Shown in pieces: positions 9,994-21,875 of a DNA stretch of 64,000 nucleotides. Position 1 is the first letter of the stretch. Each line of letters starts with the position of its first letter. The DNA is from Bifidobacterium asteroides (GTDB taxonomy: Bacteria > Actinomycetota > Actinomycetes > Actinomycetales > Bifidobacteriaceae). The notes under the pieces are model-generated. The model was not told the DNA's origin. It did not search any database and saw only the letters and a program-made list of their open reading frames with translations. A program made the position numbers and the translations under genes. Location of the stretch: contig NZ_QGLK01000001.1 of NCBI RefSeq assembly GCF_003202755.1, forward strand, positions 186,001 through 250,000. Direction: 5' to 3'.

Positions 9994-12873
9994 ATGGTTG
10001 ATTCGGCAGGGCTGGAGGTGTCGCCGGTTCGGTTCGGGCACCGACCTTGGGCCGGCTGCGCATTGGGCTACGACCAACCTTGCCCGTCCTTGTCCTGGCG
10101 CTTGTTGAAAGCACCTGAGGGCTGGAAGCAGGAAGAAGCTGAAGTTGAGATCACTGATCATCATGGTCGTGTGAGCGTACATCGCCTGCATGTGGCGGAT
10201 CAGATCTGTCTGTCCTGGCCTGGTGAGCCATTGGAGTCCCGAGAATCCGCTGCTGTAAGGGTCAGGGTTGCTGGCCAAGATGGCATCTGGTCCCCTTGGT
10301 CGGTCACGGCACGGGTTGAATGCGGTCTCCTCTCCAACCAGGACTGGTCGGGTTGCCCGGTGTCGCCAAGTGATCCAGTCGGAAGAGAGGACCCGGCACC
10401 GGTGCTCTCCAGAAGGTTCACTGTGGAAGGGACCTGTGCCAAGGCCCGGATTCATTTGACGGCAGGCGGTCTCTTCGTTGCCTATTTGGACGGTCAGCGT
10501 ATCGGTCAGGATCAGCTATGTCCGGGCTGGACCGATTACCGGCACCGAATCAATGCTCTGACCTACGATTTGACCGATGCTCTGACGCCAGGCAGTCACC
10601 GGCTGGATGTCCTGCTGGGCAACGGCTGGTACAGGGGGCACTTAGGTTGGCAGCGCCTCACTGATTTCTACGGTGATCGTCTGTGGCTCATGGCCCAGCT
10701 GGAGTGGTTCGACAGCCGGGGGGAGCAGGTCCTGAGCGGTGATGATCAATGGACCTGGCATCCATCGCCCGTAAGCTCGAATGACCTCTACGACGGCGAA
10801 TGCAGGGATATGAGAATTCCCCTGCTTGAGGCCAGAGGGGTAGTACGCCCCGTACAACTGCTACCCATGCCTCATACGAGCATCAGACCCCAGGAGGCCC
10901 CTCCGGCACGGATCATCCGTTGTGTGCCGGGTCAGAAAATCATCACCACCCCATCAGGCCGAACCGTCGTGGACTTTGGGCAGAACGTAGCCGGCTGGGT
11001 CCGTATGGTGGTCAGAGGGGGCCGGCCTGGGGGCCGCCTGCAACTGCGTCATGCCGAGGTCCTGGATCATGGGGAACTGGCTCTGAAACCTCTGCGTCAG
11101 GCAAAGGCCACTGACGAGTACATTCTCTCCGGCACTGCCAACGAGGTGGTCGAGCCCATGTTCACCCAACATGGGTTCCGCTATGTGCAGGTGGAGGGCC
11201 TGGATCCCGATGTCGATGTGAAGGCAGGTGATTTTCAGGCCTGCCTTGTCTCGGCCGTCATGGAGCCCACGGCATCCTTTATTTGTTCGGACGATCGGCT
11301 CAACCGTTTGTTCGAAAACGTTCGTTGGTCCACCATGGATAACTTCATCACGGTGCCCACCGACTGCCCACAAAGGGATGAGCGTCTGGGATGGACTGGA
11401 GACATCGCCATGTTCGCGCCATCTGCACTGGAGCTTTTCGATGCCGATGCCTTCCTCTCTTCATGGCTGACTGACGTGGCCAATAGCCAGGCAGCAGATG
11501 GGGGCATTCCACTGGTGGTCCCTGATGTTCTGGACGGACCTCGTCTGACCTGCGGCTGGGGTGATGCGGCGGTGCTCGTGCCCTGGGCCCTATACAGGGC
11601 GACTGGCGATGAGGCTGTCCTTCGTCGCTTCCTGCCCATGATGGACCGGTTCGTCGACGGAGTCCAGGCTTTGACTTGTCGGGGCCTGTGGCAGGGAGGC
11701 TTTCAATTCGGTGATTGGCTGGATCCTGATGCGCCAGCGGACCAGCCCATGAAGTCCAAAGCCGATCCCGACGTGGTGGCCACTGCTTTCGCGGCCCATT
11801 CGGCCGCTCTTGTCGCCCAGGCCCATGCCTGCTTAGGCCAAAAGGATCAGGAGCAACATTACCGATCCTTGGCTGATGGCATGGCCCAGGGTTTTCGCGA
11901 CGAATATGTCAGCCCCAACGGGCGTATTCTTTCGGATTGCCCCTCGGTCTACTCTTTTGCCCTGGATTGGAATCTGTTGGAGACCGACAGACAACGTCAG
12001 GGGGCGGGCGAACGCCTGGCGGATCTGGTAAGAGCCAGCGGATTCCGTATTTCCACCGGGTTCTTGGGCACGCCGTTCATATGCCAAGCGCTGACCATCA
12101 GCGGGCACGCCGACTTGGCTGTCCGGCTGGTTCTTCAGGACCATTGCCCTAGCTGGCTTTACCAAGTGGATATGGGTGCTACCACGGTCTGGGAACGGTG
12201 GGATTCCATGTTGCCTGACGGGTCAATCAACCCTAATGGCATGACTTCCTTCAACCATTACGCTCTGGGCTCTGTGGTCTCCTGGCTGATTCAGGGGCTG
12301 ATTGGTCTGCGCATGGATGCAGCCGGTTGGCGGAAGGTGACTGTAGCTCCACTGATAATCCCGCAGCTTTCATTTGCTGAGCTCCGTCTGGTAACCCCGT
12401 ACGGACCGGTGAATTTCTCCTGGCGGCGCCAGGATTCCAGTGCCACTGTCAGCATGTATTTGTCTCTGCCGGTCGGTGTCAGCGCGAATCTGGTACTACC
12501 AGGGGGCGTCAGCGGTCGATGCGACCATGGCGATTATTCCTGGATCCTGCCGGATCCCAATGCCAAACCGACGAGGCAAACCCAGATTCGCACCATACGC
12601 GATCTGATTGATGTCCCTGATCTGCTGGCTGATCTGATTCGGGCCTTGTTGGCCATTGACTCTCCTTCCTACAGAGGCAGTCAGGCCGATCTCAGCTTTT
12701 GCGCCGCCGCAAAACCTTGGCTTGATGCTCCTGTCGGCGAGCTTCCTCAGGTGGCTTCACAGCAGGGTTTCCTCCCGGATACTGGAGCCATCGAGAGTGC
12801 TGTAGTCGGATTTCTGCAAAGGCATGGGCTTGCTCCAGCAGGACAGGCTAAGAACCAGGATTTTGATCAATGA
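9994..12873 (+). CDS. GH78 alpha-L-rhamnosidase
   Basis: Inverting glycosidase that removes terminal alpha-L-rhamnose from plant glycosides such as rutinosides or pectic oligomers. 959 residues without a signal peptide, so cytoplasmic. N-terminal beta domains (~1-410) include PVLSRRFTV and GNGWYRGHLGW. The (alpha/alpha)6 catalytic domain has DCPQRDERLGWTGD around residue 460, carrying the conserved acidic cluster, and TTVWERWDSM later with the second catalytic Glu. A ~110-residue tail follows that I do not recognise. GGAAAGG lies eight bases before the ATG. The GH1 gene follows closely, suggesting sequential deglycosylation: rhamnose off first, then the inner glucose. Confidence 0.92.
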   Translation: MVDSAGLEVSPVRFGHRPWAGCALGYDQPCPSLSWRLLKAPEGWKQEEAEVEITDHHGRVSVHRLHVADQICLSWPGEPLESRESAAVRVRVAGQDGIWSPWSVTARVECGLLSNQDWSGCPVSPSDPVGREDPAPVLSRRFTVEGTCAKARIHLTAGGLFVAYLDGQRIGQDQLCPGWTDYRHRINALTYDLTDALTPGSHRLDVLLGNGWYRGHLGWQRLTDFYGDRLWLMAQLEWFDSRGEQVLSGDDQWTWHPSPVSSNDLYDGECRDMRIPLLEARGVVRPVQLLPMPHTSIRPQEAPPARIIRCVPGQKIITTPSGRTVVDFGQNVAGWVRMVVRGGRPGGRLQLRHAEVLDHGELALKPLRQAKATDEYILSGTANEVVEPMFTQHGFRYVQVEGLDPDVDVKAGDFQACLVSAVMEPTASFICSDDRLNRLFENVRWSTMDNFITVPTDCPQRDERLGWTGDIAMFAPSALELFDADAFLSSWLTDVANSQAADGGIPLVVPDVLDGPRLTCGWGDAAVLVPWALYRATGDEAVLRRFLPMMDRFVDGVQALTCRGLWQGGFQFGDWLDPDAPADQPMKSKADPDVVATAFAAHSAALVAQAHACLGQKDQEQHYRSLADGMAQGFRDEYVSPNGRILSDCPSVYSFALDWNLLETDRQRQGAGERLADLVRASGFRISTGFLGTPFICQALTISGHADLAVRLVLQDHCPSWLYQVDMGATTVWERWDSMLPDGSINPNGMTSFNHYALGSVVSWLIQGLIGLRMDAAGWRKVTVAPLIIPQLSFAELRLVTPYGPVNFSWRRQDSSATVSMYLSLPVGVSANLVLPGGVSGRCDHGDYSWILPDPNAKPTRQTQIRTIRDLIDVPDLLADLIRALLAIDSPSYRGSQADLSFCAAAKPWLDAPVGELPQVASQQGFLPDTGAIESAVVGFLQRHGLAPAGQAKNQDFDQ

Positions 12874-12902
12874 TTGATTTGAAGCAAGAGGAGGGGCATA
12901 CC

Positions 12903-14147
12903 GTGGCAAGAGTGTTTCCTGATCACTTTCTTTGGGGAGCTTCCACTGCTGGGCACCAGGTGGACGGAGGCGACACCACATCCGATATCAGCTTTCTGGA
13001 GCACGTGCAGCCGACTGTTTTCAAGCAACGGGCAGGGTCGGCTTGCAAGAGCTGGGAGCGCTGGCAGGATGACTTGGACCTGGTTTCGGGCATGGGCCTT
13101 AATGCTTACAGGTTCTCGGTGGAATGGGCGCGTATAGAACCCGAGGAAAAGGTCGTGGACCAGTCCGCCCTGGACCATTACGACCGCATGGTCGACGGGT
13201 GTCTGGACCGTGGCATTACACCATTGATTACTCTCAGCCACTTCGTCTGCCCGCAATGGTTCGGGGCCAAGGCAGGCTGGTTCAATCCAGACGCTCCCTC
13301 CTTGTTCGCCGATGAGTGCCTAAGGGTGCTGAAGGTCCTGGGCGATCGAGTGGCCATGGCTGTAACCTTTAACGAGCCCAATCTGCCCAGGATCCTCAGC
13401 ACTGGCGCTCTGCCGACCCAAGCTGTTGAGGCCCAGCGTCAATGCCTGGAAGCGGCCAGCCGTAAGGCGGGTGTAGAGCGCTATCGTGTTGGCAATGTGG
13501 TGATTCCCGAGGAAGTCGAACAACTGGAACTGGGCTTCCGAAGAGCGCATGCCTGTGCTGTGGAAGCAATACGTTCCCAGTGCCCAAATCTGCCGGTTGG
13601 CCTGTCTCTGGCGGTTATTGACGAAAGCTATGTCAGTGAGAAGGGCAAGGCCCTGGCTCAGGCCCGGAGGGATGCCTGTTATCGGCCCTGGATCCAGGCC
13701 GTTCAAGGTAATGACTTCATTGGGGTGCAAAACTATGAAAGGGAAACCATGGGCGATCAAGGTCCCCTGGCGGCTCCGGAAGGGGTCGATACCAGCGAAT
13801 CCGGTGCGCCGGTCTGCGCTGACTCCTTGGTCAATGCCGTGGTCTACATACGGGAGCTGACCGGTCTGCCCGTTCTAGTGACCGAGCATGGCGTCTGTAC
13901 CGCCGATGACCAGGTCCGTTCCCGCTTCATCAGCAGTTCTCTGCCTCCACTGGTGGACCTGGCGCGCGACGGCTTCCCGCTCCTGGGGTACTTCCACTGG
14001 TCCCTGCTGGATAACTTTGAATGGATCAGCGGATATGACATGCACTACGGCCTGTGCTCTGTGGACAGGTCAGGCGGCACCTATGATCGGACCCCCAAGG
14101 GCAGCGCTCAGACCTACCGAAAGCTAGTGGCTGAGACGGTGATTTGA
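12903..14147 (+). CDS. GH1 beta-glycosidase, first of two
   Basis: Retaining beta-glucosidase-type enzyme, cytoplasmic, ~414 residues. Acid/base Glu is in TFNEPN (residue ~158) and nucleophile Glu in VTEHG (~328); [10 protein letters not shown] near the C-terminus is the GH1 aglycone-site signature. GTG 12903 is preceded by AGAGGAGG at good spacing. A longer frame from ATG 12870 overlaps the GH78 stop by four bases, so coupled initiation there is also possible. The nucleophile motif has H instead of the usual N (TENG) and the protein is short for the family (~450), hinting at specialised specificity, perhaps for glycosides exposed by the upstream rhamnosidase. Confidence 0.9.
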   Translation: MARVFPDHFLWGASTAGHQVDGGDTTSDISFLEHVQPTVFKQRAGSACKSWERWQDDLDLVSGMGLNAYRFSVEWARIEPEEKVVDQSALDHYDRMVDGCLDRGITPLITLSHFVCPQWFGAKAGWFNPDAPSLFADECLRVLKVLGDRVAMAVTFNEPNLPRILSTGALPTQAVEAQRQCLEAASRKAGVERYRVGNVVIPEEVEQLELGFRRAHACAVEAIRSQCPNLPVGLSLAVIDESYVSEKGKALAQARRDACYRPWIQAVQGNDFIGVQNYERETMGDQGPLAAPEGVDTSESGAPVCADSLVNAVVYIRELTGLPVLVTEHGVCTADDQVRSRFISSSLPPLVDLARDGFPLLGYFHWSLLDNFEWISGYDMHYGLCSVDRSGGTYDRTPKGSAQTYRKLVAETVI

Positions 14148-14233
14148 ACAGCCTGTAGTCTGGTTCTGGCATCTTCATCTGAGCATATGCAGCAATTCGA
14201 CAATAAAGCAATGAAGCAAGCAAAGGAGCAACC

Positions 14234-16273
14234 ATGAAGTTTCTAGATGGCATGTGGATGGTCAAAAAAGGCTTTGACGTCCGTTATGCGGCCAATGTGT
14301 ACCAGGCCAAGATCGAGCCTAAGAAGCTGACCCTGTATTGCCCGTACGGCTGGCCCATTCATGAGGCCGGGCAAACGGTCGATGGCGGCATAATGACCAT
14401 CGAGATAACCAGCCCCAGGCCCGACATCATCACCACGCGTCTGATCAATTACCGGAGGGATCGAAGCCATTGCCCGGCCTTCCACCTGAACACGACCGAC
14501 CCGGATGTCGCCATCGATGAAGATGATCAGGGCTGGACCTTCACTTCCGGACGACTGACCCTGAAAGTTGACAAGGGCGACTTCCCCTCATTCAAGTATT
14601 TTTTCAACGGCAAGTTTATAACCAGTACTGGTTTTCGCTCCAAGGGCATGGTGACCGATCCCCAAGGTCAGGTCTTCATGTCCGATCAGATGGATCTGGC
14701 GGTCGGCGAGAAGATATATGGCCTGGGCGAGCGTTTCACCAGCTTCGTCAGGAACGGCCAGAGTGTCGATATCTGGAATGCCGACGGAGGCACCGATACC
14801 GATCAGGCCTATAAAAACATCCCCTTCTATTTGAGCAATAAGAATTATGGGCTCTTCGTCGACAGTCCTGACGAGGTCTCGTTCGAGGTCGGATCGGAAC
14901 GCGTCACCAGGGTCCAGTTCTCTGTGCCGGGTCAGGAGCTGGCCTATAGTGTCATCGGCGGCACGGATCTTAAATCAGTGCTGAACACCTACACTGATTT
15001 GACTGGAAAGCCGCCCCTGGTCCCCGATTGGAGCTTCGGCTTGTGGCTGTCGACCTCCTTTACCACTGATTACGATGAGAAGACCGTGATGGAGTTCGTG
15101 GATGGTATGGCCCAGCGAGACATCCCGTTGAGCGTCTTCCATTTTGATTGCCGGTGGATGAAGGAACTTGAGTGGAGCAACTTCATCTGGGACTCGGACA
15201 AGTTCCCTGATCCTGAGGGTATGCTGGCCAAGCTTCACGACCGCGGGTTGAAGGTCTGTGTTTGGATTAACCCTTACATAGGCCAGAAGTCGCCGCTCTT
15301 CGACGAAGGTGCTGCCAAAGGCTACTTCATCAAGAAAACCGATGGCCAGGTCTGGCAGTGGGACAAGTGGCAGGCGGGCATGGCCATTGTGGATTTCACC
15401 AATCCTGAGGCCACCGCCTGGTATCAGGGCAAGCTCAGGCACCTTATGGACCAGGGCGTGGACTGCTTCAAGACTGATTTCGGTGAGCGAATTCCCACTG
15501 AAGGCGTCGTTTTCCACGACGGCTCAGATCCGCATATCATGCACAACTATTACAGCTACCTTTACAACAAGGCCGTCTACGATCTGGTTGCCCAGGTCAA
15601 GGGCGCCGACCAGGCCATCCTCTTTGCTCGCTCGGCCACGGTGGGGTGCCAGCAGTTCCCTGTGCACTGGGGCGGCGATTGCTGGTCCAACTACCCGTCC
15701 ATGGCTGAATCCCTCCGGGCTGGCCTGTCCTTCGGCATGTCCGGTTTCGGTTACTGGAGTCATGACATCGCAGGATTCGAGGACAAGCCCACCCCTGACC
15801 TGTATAAGCGTTGGACCCAGTTCGGTCTTCTTTCTTCCCACTCTCGTTATCATGGATCCCGGGAGTACAAGGTGCCTTGGCTTTACGGTGATGAGGCTGT
15901 GGACGTGGCCCGAGAATTCACCAAGCTCAAGCTCAAGTTGGTTCCTTACCTCAAAAAGATGGCCATGGAGACCCATGAGACTGGATTGCCCATGATGCGG
16001 GCCATGGTTCTTGAATTCCAGAACGATCCCACCTGCGAGGACATCGACACTCAATATATGCTGGGTGATGACATCCTGGTGGCTCCTATATTTTCTGAGG
16101 ATGGCAGCGCTCGCTTCTATGTGCCGGATGCCGGCGGTGACCAGTCAGGAAAGCCTTGGACCAATCTTCTTACGCACAAGAGCTATGACCCAGGCCGTTG
16201 GTATGAGGAGACCTACGACTACCACACGCTGCCGGTTCTGGTTCGACCCGGCACGGATCCATTGGCTGTCTGA
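14234..16273 (+). CDS. GH31 alpha-xylosidase, YicI-like
   Basis: Releases alpha-xylose from isoprimeverose or xyloglucan-type oligosaccharides. 679 residues. The nucleophile Asp is in FKTDFGERIP (residue ~415) and the acid/base Asp in HWGGDCWSN (~482), nearly the same positions and contexts as in E. coli YicI. The N-terminal domain includes GEKIYGLGERF. No signal peptide, so it acts on imported sugars. It lies 86 bases after the GH1 gene on the same strand, preceded by AAAGGAG. A transglycosidase variant cannot be excluded. Confidence 0.9.
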   Translation: MKFLDGMWMVKKGFDVRYAANVYQAKIEPKKLTLYCPYGWPIHEAGQTVDGGIMTIEITSPRPDIITTRLINYRRDRSHCPAFHLNTTDPDVAIDEDDQGWTFTSGRLTLKVDKGDFPSFKYFFNGKFITSTGFRSKGMVTDPQGQVFMSDQMDLAVGEKIYGLGERFTSFVRNGQSVDIWNADGGTDTDQAYKNIPFYLSNKNYGLFVDSPDEVSFEVGSERVTRVQFSVPGQELAYSVIGGTDLKSVLNTYTDLTGKPPLVPDWSFGLWLSTSFTTDYDEKTVMEFVDGMAQRDIPLSVFHFDCRWMKELEWSNFIWDSDKFPDPEGMLAKLHDRGLKVCVWINPYIGQKSPLFDEGAAKGYFIKKTDGQVWQWDKWQAGMAIVDFTNPEATAWYQGKLRHLMDQGVDCFKTDFGERIPTEGVVFHDGSDPHIMHNYYSYLYNKAVYDLVAQVKGADQAILFARSATVGCQQFPVHWGGDCWSNYPSMAESLRAGLSFGMSGFGYWSHDIAGFEDKPTPDLYKRWTQFGLLSSHSRYHGSREYKVPWLYGDEAVDVAREFTKLKLKLVPYLKKMAMETHETGLPMMRAMVLEFQNDPTCEDIDTQYMLGDDILVAPIFSEDGSARFYVPDAGGDQSGKPWTNLLTHKSYDPGRWYEETYDYHTLPVLVRPGTDPLAV

Positions 16274-16360
16274 GTTCAGTCGCCCGTCGGTTTCTCGCTT
16301 TCACTGCGGGGGATCGACGGGACCAGCATTTATTTATGTCATTAAACAAGGGAGGGTCCC

Positions 16361-19300
16361 ATGAATAGAAGGATTGATCGCAGGCTGCATCGGTCTGGTT
16401 CTGTAGGAAGGGTCCGGTCGGTTCTGGCAGTGGCCTTGCCTTTGGTCATGGGAGCTGGGAACGTCGCTGGAAAACTCTTCGCTAATGTTTTGGATAGTTA
16501 CCTTGGTCCAGGAAAATTAAGAATTGACAGGGCTTCGGGGACCCATGGCTGGGACGCAAGGTACTATCAGCCTTCTACAGATTCGCTTCAGGAGGCCAAG
16601 GCTGTCAGTGACCAGGTTTCACAGGAGATGGTCAACGAAGGCATCGTGCTTCTGAAGAACAAGGATCTCCTGCCCTTGCAGGATGGTACCTGTATTACGC
16701 CTTTCGGCAGGGCCTTTCTGGACCCGGCCTATGCCGGCACCGGTGCTGCGGCGACGACCGATCGTGACCGAGTGACCCCGGCCCAGGCCCTTTCCCGGCA
16801 TTTTTCCATTGACGAGAGCGCCTGTAGCGCCATGCAATCGGCCAAGACTTCCTATCCGAAGGCAGCTGCGGGCACCAGACCCTTGGACGCTGACAAGAAT
16901 TCCCTTCAGGCAGTCATGGACAAGGGCCGATCAGCCCAGATCCCGGAATATGATCCAGCCATATATAGGCACTTGGAGGGGCAGGTCACCGGAACAGTGG
17001 GGCTGGTGATGATAAGGAGGGACGGGTCTGAAGGCATTGACAAGCGGACAGAGCCTTATAAGGATGGGACCCGCCACTATCTGGCCCTGACCAAGGCTGA
17101 GCTGGGTACCATCGACGCGGCTAAGCGGCTCTGCGGTGCAGTAGTGGTGGCCCTCAACACGGCCAACCCAATAGAGCTCGGTCCGCTGATGGGCGGCACT
17201 CATGAAGTCGACGCGATCCTGTGGATTGGAACGGCAGGATCACGAGGATTTGACTCCTTCAGCGACATTCTGGCCGGCACGGTCAACCCCTCGGGAAGGA
17301 CAACCGATACCTATCCCACCGATTTCACTGCAGACCCTACTTTTGCTAACTTCGGTGAGTTCCATTACAACAACGCCTCTGTCACCGATCGGACCCTTAT
17401 CGGTGATTTGGTGCCCCATGGCGGCTTCGGAACCATTGATCGGCCTTTTGTCGAATATCGGGAAGGCATCTACCTGGGATACCGGTATTACGAGACAGCA
17501 GCCCTTGAAGACTCGGGATTCAGATACGGACAGCTGGACGGCAAGGGAGCAGTGGAGTCGCCGGGCGCCGTGGCATATCCTTTCGGCTACGGCCTGAGCT
17601 ATACCACCTTCAGACAGACGCTTGGACGGGTGTTTTTGCGCGATGACGGTTTCATCGAAGCGAGGGTGAGTGTAACCAACATTGGTTCGCGTCCGGGCAA
17701 GGACGTGGTGGAGCTATACTATTCGGCTCCTTATACCGTGCATGACAGAGCGGAGCATATTGAGAAATCCGCCACTGTTCTGGTTGCCTTTGCCAAGACC
17801 AGGATTCTTGAACCCGGAGCCAGCCAAGAGGTTGTTCTCGCCTTTCTGCGTGATGACATGGCTTCATATGACTATCATCATGTCAATGAGGATGGCACCA
17901 TTGGCGCCTATGTGCTTGAGGCGGGCGATTATACCGTCCAGCTGAAGGCCAATGCCCACGATCTGATTGATTTAGCCACGGTAACAGTCGATCGCACCCA
18001 GGTTTTCCAAGGGCAGCATCTTCCGGAGGGCGACCGTCTGGCGCAGTCTTCGCTTGATGATGAGGGCAGGCCTACGGGCAAGCCGGAATCGGGCATATGG
18101 AGGCCGGTCAGCAACCATTTCGAAAGTCTGAATGCCTACATGGATGATCCCTCGGTGGTGCAACTGACTCGGAGCGATTGGAGGGGAAGTCAGCCGCGAC
18201 CTATTCCTGCTCGAACCAAGGCTGCCCCTCAGTCGGCCCTGGATGAGTTCAAACGCTATGAACGATTCGATCCGCACCGCGATCCGACGATGGGCAATGG
18301 GAAGACCAGCCAGGTCCATTGCGACCAGGAGCCGGTCAGCGGCGCTAAAAACCGTTTGTCGCTGATCGATCTGCGAGCCAAGCCTTACACCGACCCGGGC
18401 TGGCAGCAGCTTCTGGATCAGATTGACTGGAAAAAGGACAGGAGCGACATCCAGCAGCTGCTGTTTATGGCCGCCTACCAGACCAAGGATCTACTCTCCC
18501 TGGGCAAGCCTATGACCGTTGACAAGGATGGGGCCATGGGTTGGAGTATCAAGGGAGCATCCTCCTGGGCTGGAGCCAACGTTATGGGGGCCACTTGGAA
18601 CACGGATCTTCTTCGGCGGATGGGCTCCTGCCTGGGTGAGGAGGCGCTGCACTCCGGGCTCAATGGATGGTACGCGCCTGGTGTCAACATACACCGTTCT
18701 CCCTTTGCCGGGCGCGTCTACGAATTCTATTCCGAGGATGGTCTGTTGTCTGGCAAGCTGGCAGCTGCCTGCATCCAGGGAGCTGGGGATAAGGGCGTGT
18801 TTAGCTACCTCAAGCACATGGTGCTCAATGACCAGGAGAGCTTCCGCTCAGAGGGACTGGCCACATGGGCCAACGAACAGGCGATCCGGGAGATATACCT
18901 CAAGCCCTTCCAGATCGTCTGTCGGGAGGCCGTCACTGCCGTGCCCTACCTGGACGCCAAGGGAGGCCGACATAGGAAGATCATGCGGGCAGCGACCGGG
19001 ATCATGTCTGCGCAGAACCTGATCGGAGGGGTCATTGGCTTTGGTCACCGTGGCATGCTCACGGATATTTTGCGCGGCGAATGGAACTTCCACGGGGCGG
19101 TCATCACTGACCTCTTTCTATCCAAGTCCCATGCGGAGCGCGACCTGGCCCTGCGTGCCGGTAGCGACATGTACATGATCCAGACCCCAGGATTCAATGC
19201 CGAGGATTATGACAGTCCGACAGCAAGGGGTGTCATGCGTCAAGCCATCCATCGGATACTCTATATGACGGTCAATTCCAATGCCATGAACGGTGTTCCC

Positions 19301-19444
19301 CCACGGTCACGACTTAGCGTATCGCCGAGTCCATGGAAAATTGGGCTGCTTGCGGCAGATGTGGTGGCCGTCCTGGCGGAGGGTGTCCTGCTGTTTGGCG
19401 GATTTCTGCAAAAGTGTCGCCTTGATGGTCGAAGCAAGAGGTAA
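16361..19444 (+). CDS. GH3 beta-glycosidase with swapped domain order and terminal membrane segments
   Basis: 1027 residues. The first ~400 residues resemble the GH3 C-terminal domain (NEGIVLLKNKDLLPL, then GTAGSRGFDSFSDILAG and YPFGYGLSYTTF), followed by an FN3-like domain (VSVTNIGSRPGKDVVELYY). The catalytic TIM-barrel with GAMGWSIKG, FSYLKHMVLNDQES and the nucleophile region VITDLFL (Asp ~917) comes last. Canonical GH3 has the barrel first. A hydrophobic segment near residues 20-45 and another near the C-terminus (~990-1012) suggest membrane anchoring at both ends. GGGAGG precedes the ATG. Last gene of the operon; the substrate is likely a beta-glucoside or beta-xyloside, and which face of the membrane it works on is uncertain. 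Confidence 0.85.
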   Translation: MNRRIDRRLHRSGSVGRVRSVLAVALPLVMGAGNVAGKLFANVLDSYLGPGKLRIDRASGTHGWDARYYQPSTDSLQEAKAVSDQVSQEMVNEGIVLLKNKDLLPLQDGTCITPFGRAFLDPAYAGTGAAATTDRDRVTPAQALSRHFSIDESACSAMQSAKTSYPKAAAGTRPLDADKNSLQAVMDKGRSAQIPEYDPAIYRHLEGQVTGTVGLVMIRRDGSEGIDKRTEPYKDGTRHYLALTKAELGTIDAAKRLCGAVVVALNTANPIELGPLMGGTHEVDAILWIGTAGSRGFDSFSDILAGTVNPSGRTTDTYPTDFTADPTFANFGEFHYNNASVTDRTLIGDLVPHGGFGTIDRPFVEYREGIYLGYRYYETAALEDSGFRYGQLDGKGAVESPGAVAYPFGYGLSYTTFRQTLGRVFLRDDGFIEARVSVTNIGSRPGKDVVELYYSAPYTVHDRAEHIEKSATVLVAFAKTRILEPGASQEVVLAFLRDDMASYDYHHVNEDGTIGAYVLEAGDYTVQLKANAHDLIDLATVTVDRTQVFQGQHLPEGDRLAQSSLDDEGRPTGKPESGIWRPVSNHFESLNAYMDDPSVVQLTRSDWRGSQPRPIPARTKAAPQSALDEFKRYERFDPHRDPTMGNGKTSQVHCDQEPVSGAKNRLSLIDLRAKPYTDPGWQQLLDQIDWKKDRSDIQQLLFMAAYQTKDLLSLGKPMTVDKDGAMGWSIKGASSWAGANVMGATWNTDLLRRMGSCLGEEALHSGLNGWYAPGVNIHRSPFAGRVYEFYSEDGLLSGKLAAACIQGAGDKGVFSYLKHMVLNDQESFRSEGLATWANEQAIREIYLKPFQIVCREAVTAVPYLDAKGGRHRKIMRAATGIMSAQNLIGGVIGFGHRGMLTDILRGEWNFHGAVITDLFLSKSHAERDLALRAGSDMYMIQTPGFNAEDYDSPTARGVMRQAIHRILYMTVNSNAMNGVPPRSRLSVSPSPWKIGLLAADVVAVLAEGVLLFGGFLQKCRLDGRSKR

Positions 19445-19522
19445 AAATCGCATCGGCTTATATCGCTCGGAGGAGAGCAGACATCGACATGTACACTAAA
19501 CAAGATTGTCTAGCGAGTAGGC

Positions 19523-21801
<2,279 letters not shown>

Positions 21802-21837
21802 GCAAGACGGCATACAAGGCATATGAAGGTTGCTGCA

Positions 21838-21875
21838 AGGCGGTTGGGCATCGCTGTCCGACCGCCTCCTTTGTC
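21838..21875 (+). terminator. intrinsic terminator, GH1 gene / convergent
   Basis: AGGCGGTTGG pairs with CCGACCGCCT (10 pairs, one G-U) across a 10-base loop, followed by CCTTTGTC. Located between two convergent genes and could serve both. Confidence 0.65.
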
